From positions 1 through 64,000 of the forward strand of contig CAYQDR010000004.1 of the NCBI GenBank assembly GCA_964416315.1: a stretch of DNA of 64,000 bases, written 5' to 3'. This document shows, piece after piece, positions 42,093 to 50,180 of this stretch; the stretch's first letter is position 1; every line of letters begins with the position of its first letter. The translations under genes and the position numbers were made by a program. The DNA is from CAYQDR01 sp964416315. Its GTDB lineage: Bacteria; Methylomirabilota; Methylomirabilia; Rokubacteriales; DASRDR01. Below the pieces are notes generated by a model. It saw nothing but the letters and a program-made list of their open reading frames with translations, did no database searches and was not told the DNA's origin.

Positions 42093-42974
42093 GTGATCCC
42101 GGCCCTCATCGCCCAGGGCGGCGCCGGGGCGGACCCCGGCGAGCACGCGAGCTACCGCGAGGCGCTGCGGGCGGCGCTCGCCGCCGGCTGGGCGCGCCTT
42201 CGGACGGGCGCCTCCGCCCTCGACGCCGTCGAGGCGTGCGTCGCGGCGATGGAGGACGACCCGCGGTTCAACGCCGGCCACGGCTCCGTGCTGACCGAGG
42301 CGGGCACGGTCGAGTGCGACGCCTCGATCATGGAGGGCGGGCGCCTCGGCGCGGGGGCGGTCGGCGCCGTCGCCGGCGTGCCGCATCCGATCACCCTCGC
42401 ACGCCGCGTCCTCGAGGACGGGCAGCACATCCTCCTGGTCGGCGAGGGGGCGCTCGCGTTCGCGCGCGAGCGCGGCGTCCCGCTCTGCGACCCGGCCGCC
42501 CTCGTGATCGAGCGCCAGCGGGCGCGGCTCGCCGAGCACCTGGCGGGACGGAGCCCGGTCCCCGCGCCCGGCGGGACCGTCGGGGCCGTCGCCATCGACG
42601 CGCGCGGGCTGATCGCGGCGGGGACCTCGACGGGCGGGCGCGTCGGCAAGCGCGCCGGCCGCGTCGGGGACTCGGCCCTGATCGGCGCCGGCACCTACGC
42701 CGACAACCGCCTCGGGGGCGCCTCGACGACCGGACACGGCGAGGCGTTCATCCGCACGGTCCTCGCCAAGACCGCCCTCGACATCCTCAAGGATCTCGAC
42801 GACCCCGAGACCGCCGTCCACGTGGCGATGGACGTCCTCCGGGAGGACGGCGGGGGCGACGGCGGGCTCGTCCTCATGGACTGGCGGGGGCGGCTCGGCT
42901 TCGCCCACACGACGCCGTTCATGCCGGTCGGCTGGTGCCTGCCTGGCGCCGCGGAGCCGCTCCTCGGGTTCTGA
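42093..42974 (+). CDS. Isoaspartyl peptidase/L-asparaginase, N-terminal nucleophile hydrolase
   Basis: A 293-residue plant-type asparaginase precursor. The N-terminal ALIAQGGAGADPGEH and RFNAGHGSVLTEAGTVECDA lead to the autocleavage site PGGTVGAVA, where Thr162 becomes the nucleophile of the beta subunit; GRVGDSALIGAGTYADN and TGHGEAFIR follow. It would split isoaspartyl dipeptides or asparagine. Start GTG 42093. It is divergent from livG with about 80 bases between. Confidence 0.9.
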   Translation: MIPALIAQGGAGADPGEHASYREALRAALAAGWARLRTGASALDAVEACVAAMEDDPRFNAGHGSVLTEAGTVECDASIMEGGRLGAGAVGAVAGVPHPITLARRVLEDGQHILLVGEGALAFARERGVPLCDPAALVIERQRARLAEHLAGRSPVPAPGGTVGAVAIDARGLIAAGTSTGGRVGKRAGRVGDSALIGAGTYADNRLGGASTTGHGEAFIRTVLAKTALDILKDLDDPETAVHVAMDVLREDGGGDGGLVLMDWRGRLGFAHTTPFMPVGWCLPGAAEPLLGF

Positions 42975-42980
42975 GCGCCG

Positions 42981-43062
42981 TTACTTCACGATCATCACGG
43001 TGCAGGGCGCCAGCCGGCTCAGGCTCTGCGTTGTGCTCCCCATGATCCGTCCCCAGATGTAA
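42981..43062 (-). pseudogene. 3' remnant of a universal stress protein gene
   Basis: Minus strand: WGRIMGSTTQSLSRLAPCTV then MIVK and a TAA at 42981. It matches the Usp C-terminal signature (GSxxxxLxxxAPCPVLVV). Only about 25 codons remain; nothing similar precedes them. Confidence 0.6.
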
Positions 43063-43084
43063 GCGGTTTCCATTCAGCCCTCGC

Positions 43085-44254
43085 TCAGTCCGCCGCGCCC
43101 GATCGCCTCCCGTCGTCAGGCGCTTTCTCCGACGGTGGCTCGTACTTGGCCAGGCGGGCCTTCAACTGCTCGATCTCGGCGCGGAGGTCGCGCACCACTG
43201 CTTCCCAGGTCTGGGCCGCCGCTCGCTCGCCGGCGAGGTTCATCTCGAGGACCTGCCGATCCTCGCTCACCGACCAGAGGCGGTAGTGGAGCGCCGAGGC
43301 CCGGCTGGATTCATCGCCGAGCTGCTGGGTCAGCTCCCGGAGCCGCAGCTCGAGCCGCCCCTTCTCGAAGGCGAGGGCCTCGAGGCGCTCCCGCACCGCC
43401 TCGGCCGACTCGGGGGGGCCTGCCCCCGGCTCCCGCGGGCTCAGCGAGCCCGGGGCCGGGGGAGTCGGCGCGAAAGATCTCGGGATCTCGTTTCCGAATA
43501 GCTCCCTCCAGCCGACCAAGAACGTCAGCGCCGCCGTCCACGACGCCGCCTCCTCGGGCGTGAAGGGCGCCTGCTTCCGGTAGTCGTGCTTGTCGATGAA
43601 CTCCCGAAGGTCCCTGGCGAGCCGGTCGAGCTTGCGTAGCGTTCGCGCGACGAGAGGGGCAGCGCCGTGATGCCCGGCGTAGTGCCCGAGGGCCAGCGTC
43701 AGGTGCTGAAGGCAGAGCCCATCCGACCGGTCGTAGGCTCGGTCCAACTCCGCATCCTCGATGTAGTCGAGCAGCGTGTGGAGGTAGCCGTCCTCGGCGC
43801 TCGCCAGCGCGGTGCAGAGAGGACAGCGCGCTCGGTTCGCCCGCGCCTGGACGAGCCCGACCGGCTCGGCTCGGCGGAAGAGGCGCCGCCATCCCCTAAC
43901 GATCCGGGAGCCGCTCAGCTCCCGGTGCGTCACACTCAACCACGCCCGCACTTGGCCGAGGAGACCCTGGTAGATAAGCCCGATCCCGAGGGCACTGTTC
44001 CGGACGTCCGTGGACATCCACGCGTGCCAGCTACAGAAGCCCCACGACCGATCGAGTACGGCTCGGGTCCCCGGATCGTTCACCTGCTCGTACAGGAGCG
44101 CGTCCAGCGACCGGACGGTCAACTCGCGGAGACAACGGCAGACCGGACACCCCGGCTTCCCGCACGCGTCCACCAGGTGGAAGTACGCGATGAACTTGCT
44201 CGGGCGAGCCTCGGGACGCCAGCCCAGGTCTCTCAGCAACCGGTCGAGGTCCAC
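43085..44254 (-). CDS. DUF6062-type protein with paired CxxC motifs
   Basis: A 389-residue protein starting at GTG after gaagag. Two C-x-x-C sites, GKPGCPVCRCL near residue 36 and RARCPLCTALASAEDGYL near residue 143, with SFCSWHAW-like (GFCSWHAW) and LCLQHLTLALGHY between or after them, suggest metal binding. The last 100 residues (from about 285) are a predicted coiled coil (EALAFEKGRLELRLRELTQQ). I assign DUF6062 from the motif pattern; its function is unknown. It is the third gene of the riboswitch-pup-GTPase transcript, 21 bases after the GTPase stop. Confidence 0.75.
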   Translation of the reverse strand: MDLDRLLRDLGWRPEARPSKFIAYFHLVDACGKPGCPVCRCLRELTVRSLDALLYEQVNDPGTRAVLDRSWGFCSWHAWMSTDVRNSALGIGLIYQGLLGQVRAWLSVTHRELSGSRIVRGWRRLFRRAEPVGLVQARANRARCPLCTALASAEDGYLHTLLDYIEDAELDRAYDRSDGLCLQHLTLALGHYAGHHGAAPLVARTLRKLDRLARDLREFIDKHDYRKQAPFTPEEAASWTAALTFLVGWRELFGNEIPRSFAPTPPAPGSLSPREPGAGPPESAEAVRERLEALAFEKGRLELRLRELTQQLGDESSRASALHYRLWSVSEDRQVLEMNLAGERAAAQTWEAVVRDLRAEIEQLKARLAKYEPPSEKAPDDGRRSGAAD

Positions 44255-44275
44255 CTGCCTCTTCCCTCTCTCGCG

Positions 44276-45985
44276 TCAAGCCGGGCGCTCAACCCCCGGA
44301 TGCAGCGCGAGGACGCGCTCGCGGAGGGACTCGAGGCGCGACAGCTCGGCGCGAACCGCCTCGGCGCCGGCCACGTGGCGGTCCCGTGCCCGTCGCAGCG
44401 CGCGCTCCGCCGAAGTCGAGAGCCCACGCAGGAGGGATACGATCTCCGATTCGAGTCGGCGCCGGTCTTCGGCCGCACGGTCGACGAGGTCGTTGGACAC
44501 CCGAGCGCTGTTCGTGACGAGAAGCCGTTCGAGGTAGCGGCGAGCGTCCTCCCGGGCAGCCACGATCGCCCGTCGGCGCGGACGCAGCAGCGTCGCCAAC
44601 CGCCCTCCGGGACGCGGGCTCGCGACGGTGAGGAGGTCGTGAAAGTAGAAACGACGCTTCGCTCGAAACGTGGTCTCCCCCACGAGCTCGCCGGACAATC
44701 GGGCGAGTGTCGGGTCGCCGGAAGTTCTCAAGCGCGCCAGGAATGCGTTAGCCCCTTCGATGAACCGTCCGGTCGCACGACGATAGAGCTCCTCGGCCCT
44801 CGGCTCGACATCCCGCAGCCACTCCTCGATGACCCGGCGGGCGATCCCTCGGGCGAGCTCCATCGCGCGGTCTCGCACCCCTCGCTTCGCCCGTGCGTCC
44901 CCGCCCATGAGGGCCCGGTCGAGCTCGCCCAGCGCTGCCGGGAGGGCTCGCGCGACGCAGGCGCCACGCTCGGCGTCGAACGCGCTCACCAGGTCGGCCT
45001 GTGCGGCGGCCAACAACGGCCGGATGTCCGCGAGGGTGCGCTCGGCGTCCGCGATGCTCCGTCGGAGCTCCGCGATCCGGTCGTCGAGCGGGCGCAGGAG
45101 CGCCTCCCGGTGCTCGTCGATCGCTCGGAGTAGACGGCCCGCCACGCGGCTGACGCCGCGGGTGGCCGCCGCCCGCAGGAGTTCGACGCCCGAATCGCGG
45201 GCGAGCGCCTCCAGCTCCGCCTCGAGTGCCTTCCAATCCCGCGTGATCTGGCCGGACAGCCGCTCGGCCGCGCTGACCTCGAGGAACTCGACCGGTCGGG
45301 AGAGCCGTCTCGTGAGCAGCGCCTCCGCGAATTGGCGAGCCTCCTGACGGTCGGCATCGGACAGGCGATCGGCCTTGCTCAGCACGAAGATGAGCCGCTC
45401 GGTCTGCCGCGCCACCTCCTCCACCAGGGCCAGCTCCTCTCCGGAAAGCGGAGGATCGGCGCCCAGGACAACCAGCGCGGCGTCCACGTGGGGGACGAAG
45501 TCGCGTGCAATCTTCGTGCTGGCAGAAAACACCGATCCGATGCCCGGGGTGTCGACGAAGCACATTCCAGACGCGAGCAAGGGGCTCGGAACGAAGACTT
45601 CGACGCCCTCGACCCGCTTCCGGTTCTCGGGGTTCTGCCCTTCGGTCACGTACGCTGCCAGCGCCGCCGGATCGATTTCCTCCCACGCGGAGCCGGCGCG
45701 TCGGACGCGCGCCGCGCGACGCGGCCCGTGTCTGACGACCGTCAGCACGGCCGTCACGGGCACGACGCCGGTCGGGAGCAGAGGGTCGCCGATGAGCGCG
45801 TTGAGAAGCGTGGACTTGCCGCGCTTGAACTGACCAGCGCACGCGACGAACGAGCGCCCCTCGGCCAGCCGCTCGGCGAGCGACTGTCCCTCAGCGGCCA
45901 GTTCGTCCGCGCCGACGTCGGCCGCGACCTCGACGAGCTGGCGCAGGACCTCCGTGAACTCGGCGTCGGCAGGCGGCTGGAACAA
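44276..45985 (-). CDS. Dynamin-family GTPase
   Basis: A 569-residue GTPase. G1 is CAGQFKRGKSTLLNALIG (about residue 47), a switch-I threonine lies in PTGVVPVTAVLT, G3 is FVDTPGIGSVF and G4 is FVLSKADRLS. The remainder is long and helical (for example DRIAELRRSIADAERTLADI), like bacterial dynamin-like or GTPase-effector proteins that remodel membranes. No ATG suits the start. TTG 45985, seven bases after the pup stop, is preferred because homology begins with FQPPADAEFTEVLRQ. An ATG at 46039 overlapping pup is less likely. Position implies co-transcription with pup. Confidence 0.85.
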   Translation of the reverse strand: MFQPPADAEFTEVLRQLVEVAADVGADELAAEGQSLAERLAEGRSFVACAGQFKRGKSTLLNALIGDPLLPTGVVPVTAVLTVVRHGPRRAARVRRAGSAWEEIDPAALAAYVTEGQNPENRKRVEGVEVFVPSPLLASGMCFVDTPGIGSVFSASTKIARDFVPHVDAALVVLGADPPLSGEELALVEEVARQTERLIFVLSKADRLSDADRQEARQFAEALLTRRLSRPVEFLEVSAAERLSGQITRDWKALEAELEALARDSGVELLRAAATRGVSRVAGRLLRAIDEHREALLRPLDDRIAELRRSIADAERTLADIRPLLAAAQADLVSAFDAERGACVARALPAALGELDRALMGGDARAKRGVRDRAMELARGIARRVIEEWLRDVEPRAEELYRRATGRFIEGANAFLARLRTSGDPTLARLSGELVGETTFRAKRRFYFHDLLTVASPRPGGRLATLLRPRRRAIVAAREDARRYLERLLVTNSARVSNDLVDRAAEDRRRLESEIVSLLRGLSTSAERALRRARDRHVAGAEAVRAELSRLESLRERVLALHPGVERPA

Positions 45986-45992
45986 CTCGTGC

Positions 45993-46193
45993 CTATTCTC
46001 CGCCGCGCTGGACGTAGCTCTTGACGAACTCCTCCGCATTCTCCTCGAGGACGTCGTCGATGTCTTCGAGAATCTCGTCGAGGCCCTTCTTGAGCGCCCT
46101 GCCCTTCTCGGCGACCCTCGGGTTACCCCCGGGCGCTTCGCTCTCCGTCTCCGGCGTGACTGGCCGCTTGATCTGGCGATCCTGCTCGGCCAT
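45993..46193 (-). CDS. pup: Pup-like prokaryotic ubiquitin-like protein ending in GGE
   Basis: A 66-residue protein. The N-terminal 30 residues are polar and disordered (MAEQDRQIKRPVTPETESEA). The C-terminal half, GLDEILEDIDDVLEENAEEF then VKSYVQRGGE, is nearly the actinobacterial Pup signature (IDDVLEENAEDFVRxYVQKGG-Q/E). The last residue is already Glu, so it would not need deamidation by Dop before ligation by PafA. The ATG has a fine ribosome site (gggaggtg). Pup tags proteins for the bacterial proteasome in Actinobacteria and a few other phyla. No ligase, unfoldase or proteasome gene is in this window. Confidence 0.87.
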   Translation of the reverse strand: MAEQDRQIKRPVTPETESEAPGGNPRVAEKGRALKKGLDEILEDIDDVLEENAEEFVKSYVQRGGE

Positions 46194-46221
46194 GGCGCAC
46201 CTCCCGAGGCGCGTGCGCGGG

Positions 46222-46258
46222 AAACAAAAACTCCTACCGGCCCGAGTCCAGTAGGAGT
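46222..46258 (-). terminator. Rho-independent terminator of the fluoride riboswitch
   Basis: On the minus strand ACTCCTAC and GTAGGAGT form an 8-pair stem followed directly by TTTTTGTTT. The first arm is also the 3' strand of the riboswitch pseudoknot, so the two structures exclude each other. This is the expression platform of an ON switch. Confidence 0.88.
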
Positions 46259-46306
46259 CATCAGCTGCCCCGGCGGCAGCGGTTTAGAGGGCGAACTCCA
46301 TCGCCC
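46251..46306 (-). promoter_or_regulatory. Fluoride riboswitch (crcB motif)
   Basis: Minus strand from 46306: hairpin GGGCGA-tggagt-TCGCCC, then ctctaaaccgc, hairpin ctgcc/ggcag, and the hallmark gctgatgactcctac. The loop ggagt can pair with actcc to form the fluoride pseudoknot. Every conserved block of the crcB RNA is present and in order. A terminator overlaps the 3' end. The first gene downstream is pup (start 46193); no crcB/Fluc or eriC-F gene is in the window. Fluoride should allow read-through into pup, the GTPase and the DUF6062 gene. Confidence 0.9.
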
Positions 46307-46312
46307 GCGTTT

Positions 46313-46343
46313 AGTTTACGCTTATCCGGGGCCTACGAGTCAA
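46313..46343 (-). promoter_or_regulatory. Candidate promoter of the riboswitch-pup transcript
   Basis: TTGACT (46338-46343, overlapping the antiporter stop codon) and TAAACT on the minus strand about 19 bases later, just before the riboswitch. Spacing is long, so this is tentative, but a promoter is needed here for a transcriptional riboswitch. Confidence 0.4.
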
Positions 46344-47275
46344 GTCCGGAACAGGTGGGGCAGGTTGAGCGCGAGGTAGCCGAGGTAGAGCGCGACCAGG
46401 AGGCCCCCCGTCCCGCGTCCGAGCCGCCGCGCCCGGCCGAGCGCCGCCGCGACGAGGAGGACACAGCCCGCGAGGTAGGGAGCGTGGAGGCGCAGCACCA
46501 GCGGGTCCGCCGTCACGGGCCGGACGAGGGCAATGACCCCCAGGTTGAGGCCGAGGAGGACGATCGTGGTCCCCACGACGTTCCCCCAGGCGAGCTCGGG
46601 GTGCCCGCGGCGCGCCGGTGCCACCATCCGGGCGGTCTCCTCGAGGCTCTCGCCGAGCGCGACGACGGTCATACCGAAGAACGTCTCCGAGAGCCCGAGC
46701 GTGCCGATGAGCAGGCCCGCGCCCCAGACCGCGAGCTCCGCGCCGAGGACGAGCGCGACGAGCCCGACGGCGAGGAGGCCGAACGCGCGCGCGCGCAGCG
46801 CCGGCCGACCGGGCTCCGCGCTCGGGGTTCCGAGGAAGGCCGGCGCGGAGCGGTAGAGCCACGCGAGCAGGACCACCGCCGCGACGACGAGGAGCGCCCC
46901 GTCGAGCCGGCTGACCGCGCCGTCGAGCCCGAGGCCGACGGCGAACGGCACGAGGGCGAGGAGCATCGCCAGGCCGCCGGCCCGGGGAATCCCGACCTCC
47001 ATCGGGACCAGGAGGAGCGCCAGCCCCAGCCCGCCCGTCAGCAGGAAGATCGCGGAGCCGATGACCGTCCCCAGCGCGACCTGCGGCAAGCCCCCGAGCG
47101 TCGCGGCCACGCCCGTGGCGAGGTTCTCGGGCTCGAAGCCGGAGACGACAACGCCGACCAGGAAGGGACTCACCGCGAAGCGCGCCGCGGTCGCGAGGGC
47201 GCCGTCCGTGAACCGCTCGGCGCCCCAGAGGACGAGCCCCAGTCCGACGAGGAAGAGCGCCGCCCCGACCCACAT
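46340..47275 (-). CDS. CaCA-type sodium/calcium (or cation/proton) antiporter
   Basis: A 311-residue membrane protein with about ten hydrophobic segments. Two related alpha-repeats are visible: VVVSGFEPENLATGVAATLG with GTVIGSAIFLL, and VVALGESLEETARMVAPARR with GNVVGTTIVLL. The Glu residues correspond to the ion-binding acidic positions. CaCA family members exchange cations across the membrane. It is just upstream of, and on the same strand as, the fluoride riboswitch, but the riboswitch is at its 3' side and does not control it. The start ATG is at 47275; the PhnD-like gene diverges 75 bases away. Confidence 0.87.
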   Translation of the reverse strand: MWVGAALFLVGLGLVLWGAERFTDGALATAARFAVSPFLVGVVVSGFEPENLATGVAATLGGLPQVALGTVIGSAIFLLTGGLGLALLLVPMEVGIPRAGGLAMLLALVPFAVGLGLDGAVSRLDGALLVVAAVVLLAWLYRSAPAFLGTPSAEPGRPALRARAFGLLAVGLVALVLGAELAVWGAGLLIGTLGLSETFFGMTVVALGESLEETARMVAPARRGHPELAWGNVVGTTIVLLGLNLGVIALVRPVTADPLVLRLHAPYLAGCVLLVAAALGRARRLGRGTGGLLVALYLGYLALNLPHLFRT

Positions 47276-47350
47276 GGCGCCCCCCACTATACAGGCGCTC
47301 GAAACGCCGCTCCCCTGGCGCGCCGCGCCGTGGAGCGCTATCCTGGGGGC

Positions 47351-48235
47351 GTGAGGGAGGCGCGTGAGGGAGGGTCCGACACCCCGGCGCTCCGCCTCCG
47401 CACCTACCTGACGCCCAGCATCCCCGAGAGCCTCTTCAGCTACCTCGCCGGATACCTGGGCCAGTGCCTGGGGGTCCCCACCGAACTGCAGGTCGAGACC
47501 CGGCACTCCGGTCCCCCGCGAGACGCGGCCGACCCGTTCACCGGGGGCGAGGTGGACGTGGGCTTCTTCTGCGCGCCGCCCTACATCTGGCTCTGCGAGC
47601 GCCCTGGCCCTCCGGTGGAGCTCCTGCCGCTCGGACTCGTGTTCGCCGATGCCCGAGCCGCCGGCCGGCCGGTCTACTTCTCGGACATCGTCGTCCGCGC
47701 AGACCATCCGGCACGGTCGTTCGCGGACCTGGTAGACGCTCGATGGGGCTACAACGACCGTGAATCCCTGAGCGGCTACTACTCGGTGCTCCAGGCGGCG
47801 GCTGACCACGGCGCGGACGCCTCGTTCCTCGGCCGCCTGCGCGAGACCGGGAGCCACCTGGCCTCGCTCCGCGCCCTTCGCAGAGGCGCCATCGACGCCG
47901 CCGCCATCGACTCCACGGTGCTCGCGCTGCGCTGGCGACGGGACCGCACGCTCCGGACCGCCCTGCGCGTCGTGGACTCGCTCGGGCCCTGGCCTATCCA
48001 GCCGATCGTCGTGAGGCGGACCCTACCGGTCCGGGTAAAGGCCGCCATGGCGTCAGCCCTCGGGGCGCTGGTCCACGCCCCGGCGCGGCGGCGGATCCTG
48101 CGCCGGTGGCTCATCTCGGGGGTCGCCCCGATGACGGACGCGGACTTCGACGTGGAGCGGGCGGCGCTCGGGCGGGCTCAGGCGCTGGAACAGGCCTGGG
48201 GCGCGATGGTGGGAGGCCGCCAGAACTCTCGGTAG
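47351..48235 (+). CDS. PhnD/TauA-like periplasmic-binding-fold protein without a signal peptide
   Basis: A 294-residue protein of the phosphate/phosphonate binding type (PBP2 fold): RTYLTPSIPESLFSYLAGYL, GGEVDVGFFCAPPYIWLCER, PVYFSDIVVRADHPARSFAD, WGYNDRESLSGYYSVLQAA and IDSTVLALRW. The GTG at 47351 leaves no secretion signal (the N-terminus is REAREGGSDTPALRL). It may therefore act in the cytoplasm, as some sensor or thiamine-synthesis relatives do, or lie downstream of a lost signal. No transporter genes are adjacent. Confidence 0.8.
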   Translation: MREAREGGSDTPALRLRTYLTPSIPESLFSYLAGYLGQCLGVPTELQVETRHSGPPRDAADPFTGGEVDVGFFCAPPYIWLCERPGPPVELLPLGLVFADARAAGRPVYFSDIVVRADHPARSFADLVDARWGYNDRESLSGYYSVLQAAADHGADASFLGRLRETGSHLASLRALRRGAIDAAAIDSTVLALRWRRDRTLRTALRVVDSLGPWPIQPIVVRRTLPVRVKAAMASALGALVHAPARRRILRRWLISGVAPMTDADFDVERAALGRAQALEQAWGAMVGGRQNSR

Positions 48236-48422
48236 CGGATGCCATCGCGGACACGACGGGGGCCGATGGGCTGGCCCCGCTGTCCGCGGACCGCGGAGAC
48301 GCGCCGTCCGGGCGGGCAGCGGACCCCGCCGAGTGGCATGGGGTCTGCGGAAGCACCTCCCCTCGCCACCAGGATGGGCATTCGCAAGTGGCCCTCGGGC
48401 GCTCCGGATGACGCCGGGCTCG

Positions 48423-49040
48423 CTAGGTCTCGGGCGCGAGCGGCAGGCGAGATATCGACTCGCCCAGGATCTCCGCTGACAACTGGAGAAATACGGGGGG
48501 TTCGCCGACTTCGATCTCGATGAACTTTCCCGTGTAGTTGGGATCGTAGGCGACCTGCAGCAGAGTCCCGGGCTCCCGCAGGGGTGTGAACCAGCCGGGG
48601 GCCTCGAAAGCTCGTGCGCTGCGGATGGCCGACCAGGGGATCCGCACCGTCGGGAAGAACAGCTGCAGGACCGGCAGCTTGGAGAACAGCGTCGACAGGT
48701 ACAGCCCGTCGTCGGTCGTGCCGATGCGCAGGGTTCCGCCGATGAATCTCATCTTGATGCGCTGGAAGTCGGGATGGTCCACGCTCACCAGCGCCATCTG
48801 TCCGGTGGCACACAGCCTCCATGGGCCGTTGAACGGCACGACCGCACGATGGCCCCTTGCCAAAGCGCGCCACCCGCTCTCGGCCATGAGATAAAACACG
48901 ATGAGCGGTATGGCGACGACGAAGGCGACGACGAAGGCGGCCTGGATCACGCCCGGCGTGCCTGGCCGAGAGACAACGATCCCCACGAGCCAAGCCGCGA
49001 CAGCGGTCGGGATGATCACCTTTGCGTTCTTGTTCGACAC
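48423..49040 (-). CDS. Hypothetical membrane-anchored protein
   Basis: A 205-residue protein. Two N-terminal hydrophobic segments (VIIPTAVAAWLVGIVV and VIQAAFVVAFVVAIPLIVFY) are followed by a soluble beta-rich region (VPFNGPWRLCATGQMALVSV, GTTDDGLYLSTLF, VRIPWSAIRSARAFEAPG). The latter resembles PH-like membrane-associated domains in layout only. Base composition is slightly less GC-rich than in neighbours. Unknown function. Confidence 0.65.
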   Translation of the reverse strand: MSNKNAKVIIPTAVAAWLVGIVVSRPGTPGVIQAAFVVAFVVAIPLIVFYLMAESGWRALARGHRAVVPFNGPWRLCATGQMALVSVDHPDFQRIKMRFIGGTLRIGTTDDGLYLSTLFSKLPVLQLFFPTVRIPWSAIRSARAFEAPGWFTPLREPGTLLQVAYDPNYTGKFIEIEVGEPPVFLQLSAEILGESISRLPLAPET

Positions 49041-49174
49041 CGTTACTCCGCACCCTCCTCTTCTGCGGGCTCCCCGCGAGCCGCCCCGCCTCGCGCGACA
49101 GCTTCAGCGCCCGGAAGGCCGGGTGCTCCGACACGGTCCGCGCCTCGGCGCCCGCTGAGGTGAGCCGAGAGGGT

Positions 49175-50170
49175 TCAGCCCGTGATCTCGGCGACGCGGA
49201 TCGGCCGGTGCTCCCGGAGCGCCCGGGTCGCCGCCTCGGCGATCCGGAGCGCCTCGACCCCGTCCCGCCCCGTGCAGGGGCTCGGCGCCTCGCCGCGGGC
49301 CACGCGCAGGAACTCGGCCAGCTCCGCCCGGTAGGCGTCCTCGAAGCGGACCAGGAAGGTCTGCCAGGCGGGCCCTGCCGCCGGGGGCACGCCCGGCTCG
49401 AGCGAGCGGATCGGGGTCCGGGGGCCGAGCCCGACGGCCACGCTGTCCTTCGAGCCGAAGACCTCGGTGCGGATGTCGTAGCCCAGGGGGTCGTGGCGGG
49501 CGACGTCGAGGACCGCCAGCGTCCCGTCCCGCAGCCGGAGCGTCGCCACCGCCGTGTCCACGTCGCCGTACTTCCGGAAGATCTCGAACCCGCGCACGCC
49601 GCCGTCGGCGTAGACCTCCTCGACCTCGCTTCCCGTGAGCCAGCGGATGACGTCGAAGTCGTGGATCGAGAAGTCGCGGAAGAGCCCGCCCGAGACCGGG
49701 ATGTACGCCTCGTGGGGCGGCGCGGGGTCGTGGCCGGCGAGGCGGATCAGGTAGACGGTGCCGAGCTCGCCCGTCTCGATCAGCCGGCGCGCCGCGCGGT
49801 AGGCGGGGTCGAAGCGGCGCTGGAAGCCGATCTGGAGCCGGATCCCCGCCCGCTCGGCATCGGCCACGACGCGGACGCTCTCGCCGAGATCGAGGGCGAT
49901 CGGCTTCTCGCAGAAGACGGGGATGCGGCGGGTTGCACCCGCCCGGATGAGCCGCCCGTGGGCGTCGGTGGCCGCCGTGATGACGAGCGCCTCGGCCCGC
50001 TCGATCGCGGCCTCGACCGACTCGACCCAGGTGGCCGTCTGCGCGGTCGCGAGCGCCCGCGCCCGCTCCGGCTCGACGTCGGCGATCAGCAGTTCGCCGG
50101 CGCCCAGCTCCCGGAGCAGGCGGGCGTGGAGCTGACCGATCCGGCCGGCGCCGAGGAGCGCGATCCTGAT
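49175..50170 (-). CDS. Gfo/Idh/MocA oxidoreductase, inositol 2-dehydrogenase-like, apparent ATC start
   Basis: A 331-residue NAD(P)-dependent sugar or inositol dehydrogenase: IRIALLGAGRIGQLHARLLR (Rossmann loop), CEKPIALDL (the EKP motif), IGFQRRFDPAYRAARRLIE, GGLFRDFSIHDFDVIRWL (catalytic Asp/His region) and VEVFGSKDS-like TEVFGSKDSVAVG. Relatives normally begin M-R-I-A-L-L-G. Here that codon is ATC (50168-50170) and there is no ATG, GTG or TTG nearby in frame. A ribosome site aagagg sits eight bases upstream, so ATC may be the start, or an ATG has been lost. It lies 10 bases after the peptide-binding protein gene. Confidence 0.85.
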   Translation of the reverse strand: MRIALLGAGRIGQLHARLLRELGAGELLIADVEPERARALATAQTATWVESVEAAIERAEALVITAATDAHGRLIRAGATRRIPVFCEKPIALDLGESVRVVADAERAGIRLQIGFQRRFDPAYRAARRLIETGELGTVYLIRLAGHDPAPPHEAYIPVSGGLFRDFSIHDFDVIRWLTGSEVEEVYADGGVRGFEIFRKYGDVDTAVATLRLRDGTLAVLDVARHDPLGYDIRTEVFGSKDSVAVGLGPRTPIRSLEPGVPPAAGPAWQTFLVRFEDAYRAELAEFLRVARGEAPSPCTGRDGVEALRIAEAATRALREHRPIRVAEITG

Positions 50171-50180
50171 CGCGGGCCTC

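Noticed and set aside
46222..46258. Terminator as simply the end of the antiporter transcript
   Set aside because: Its first arm is the 3' strand of the riboswitch pseudoknot and a full crcB motif precedes it, so it is better explained as the expression platform, though it would also stop antiporter read-through.
48236..48422. Possible small genes between the PhnD-like gene and the hypothetical membrane protein
   Set aside because: Frames are short, Arg/Pro-rich and without ribosome sites.
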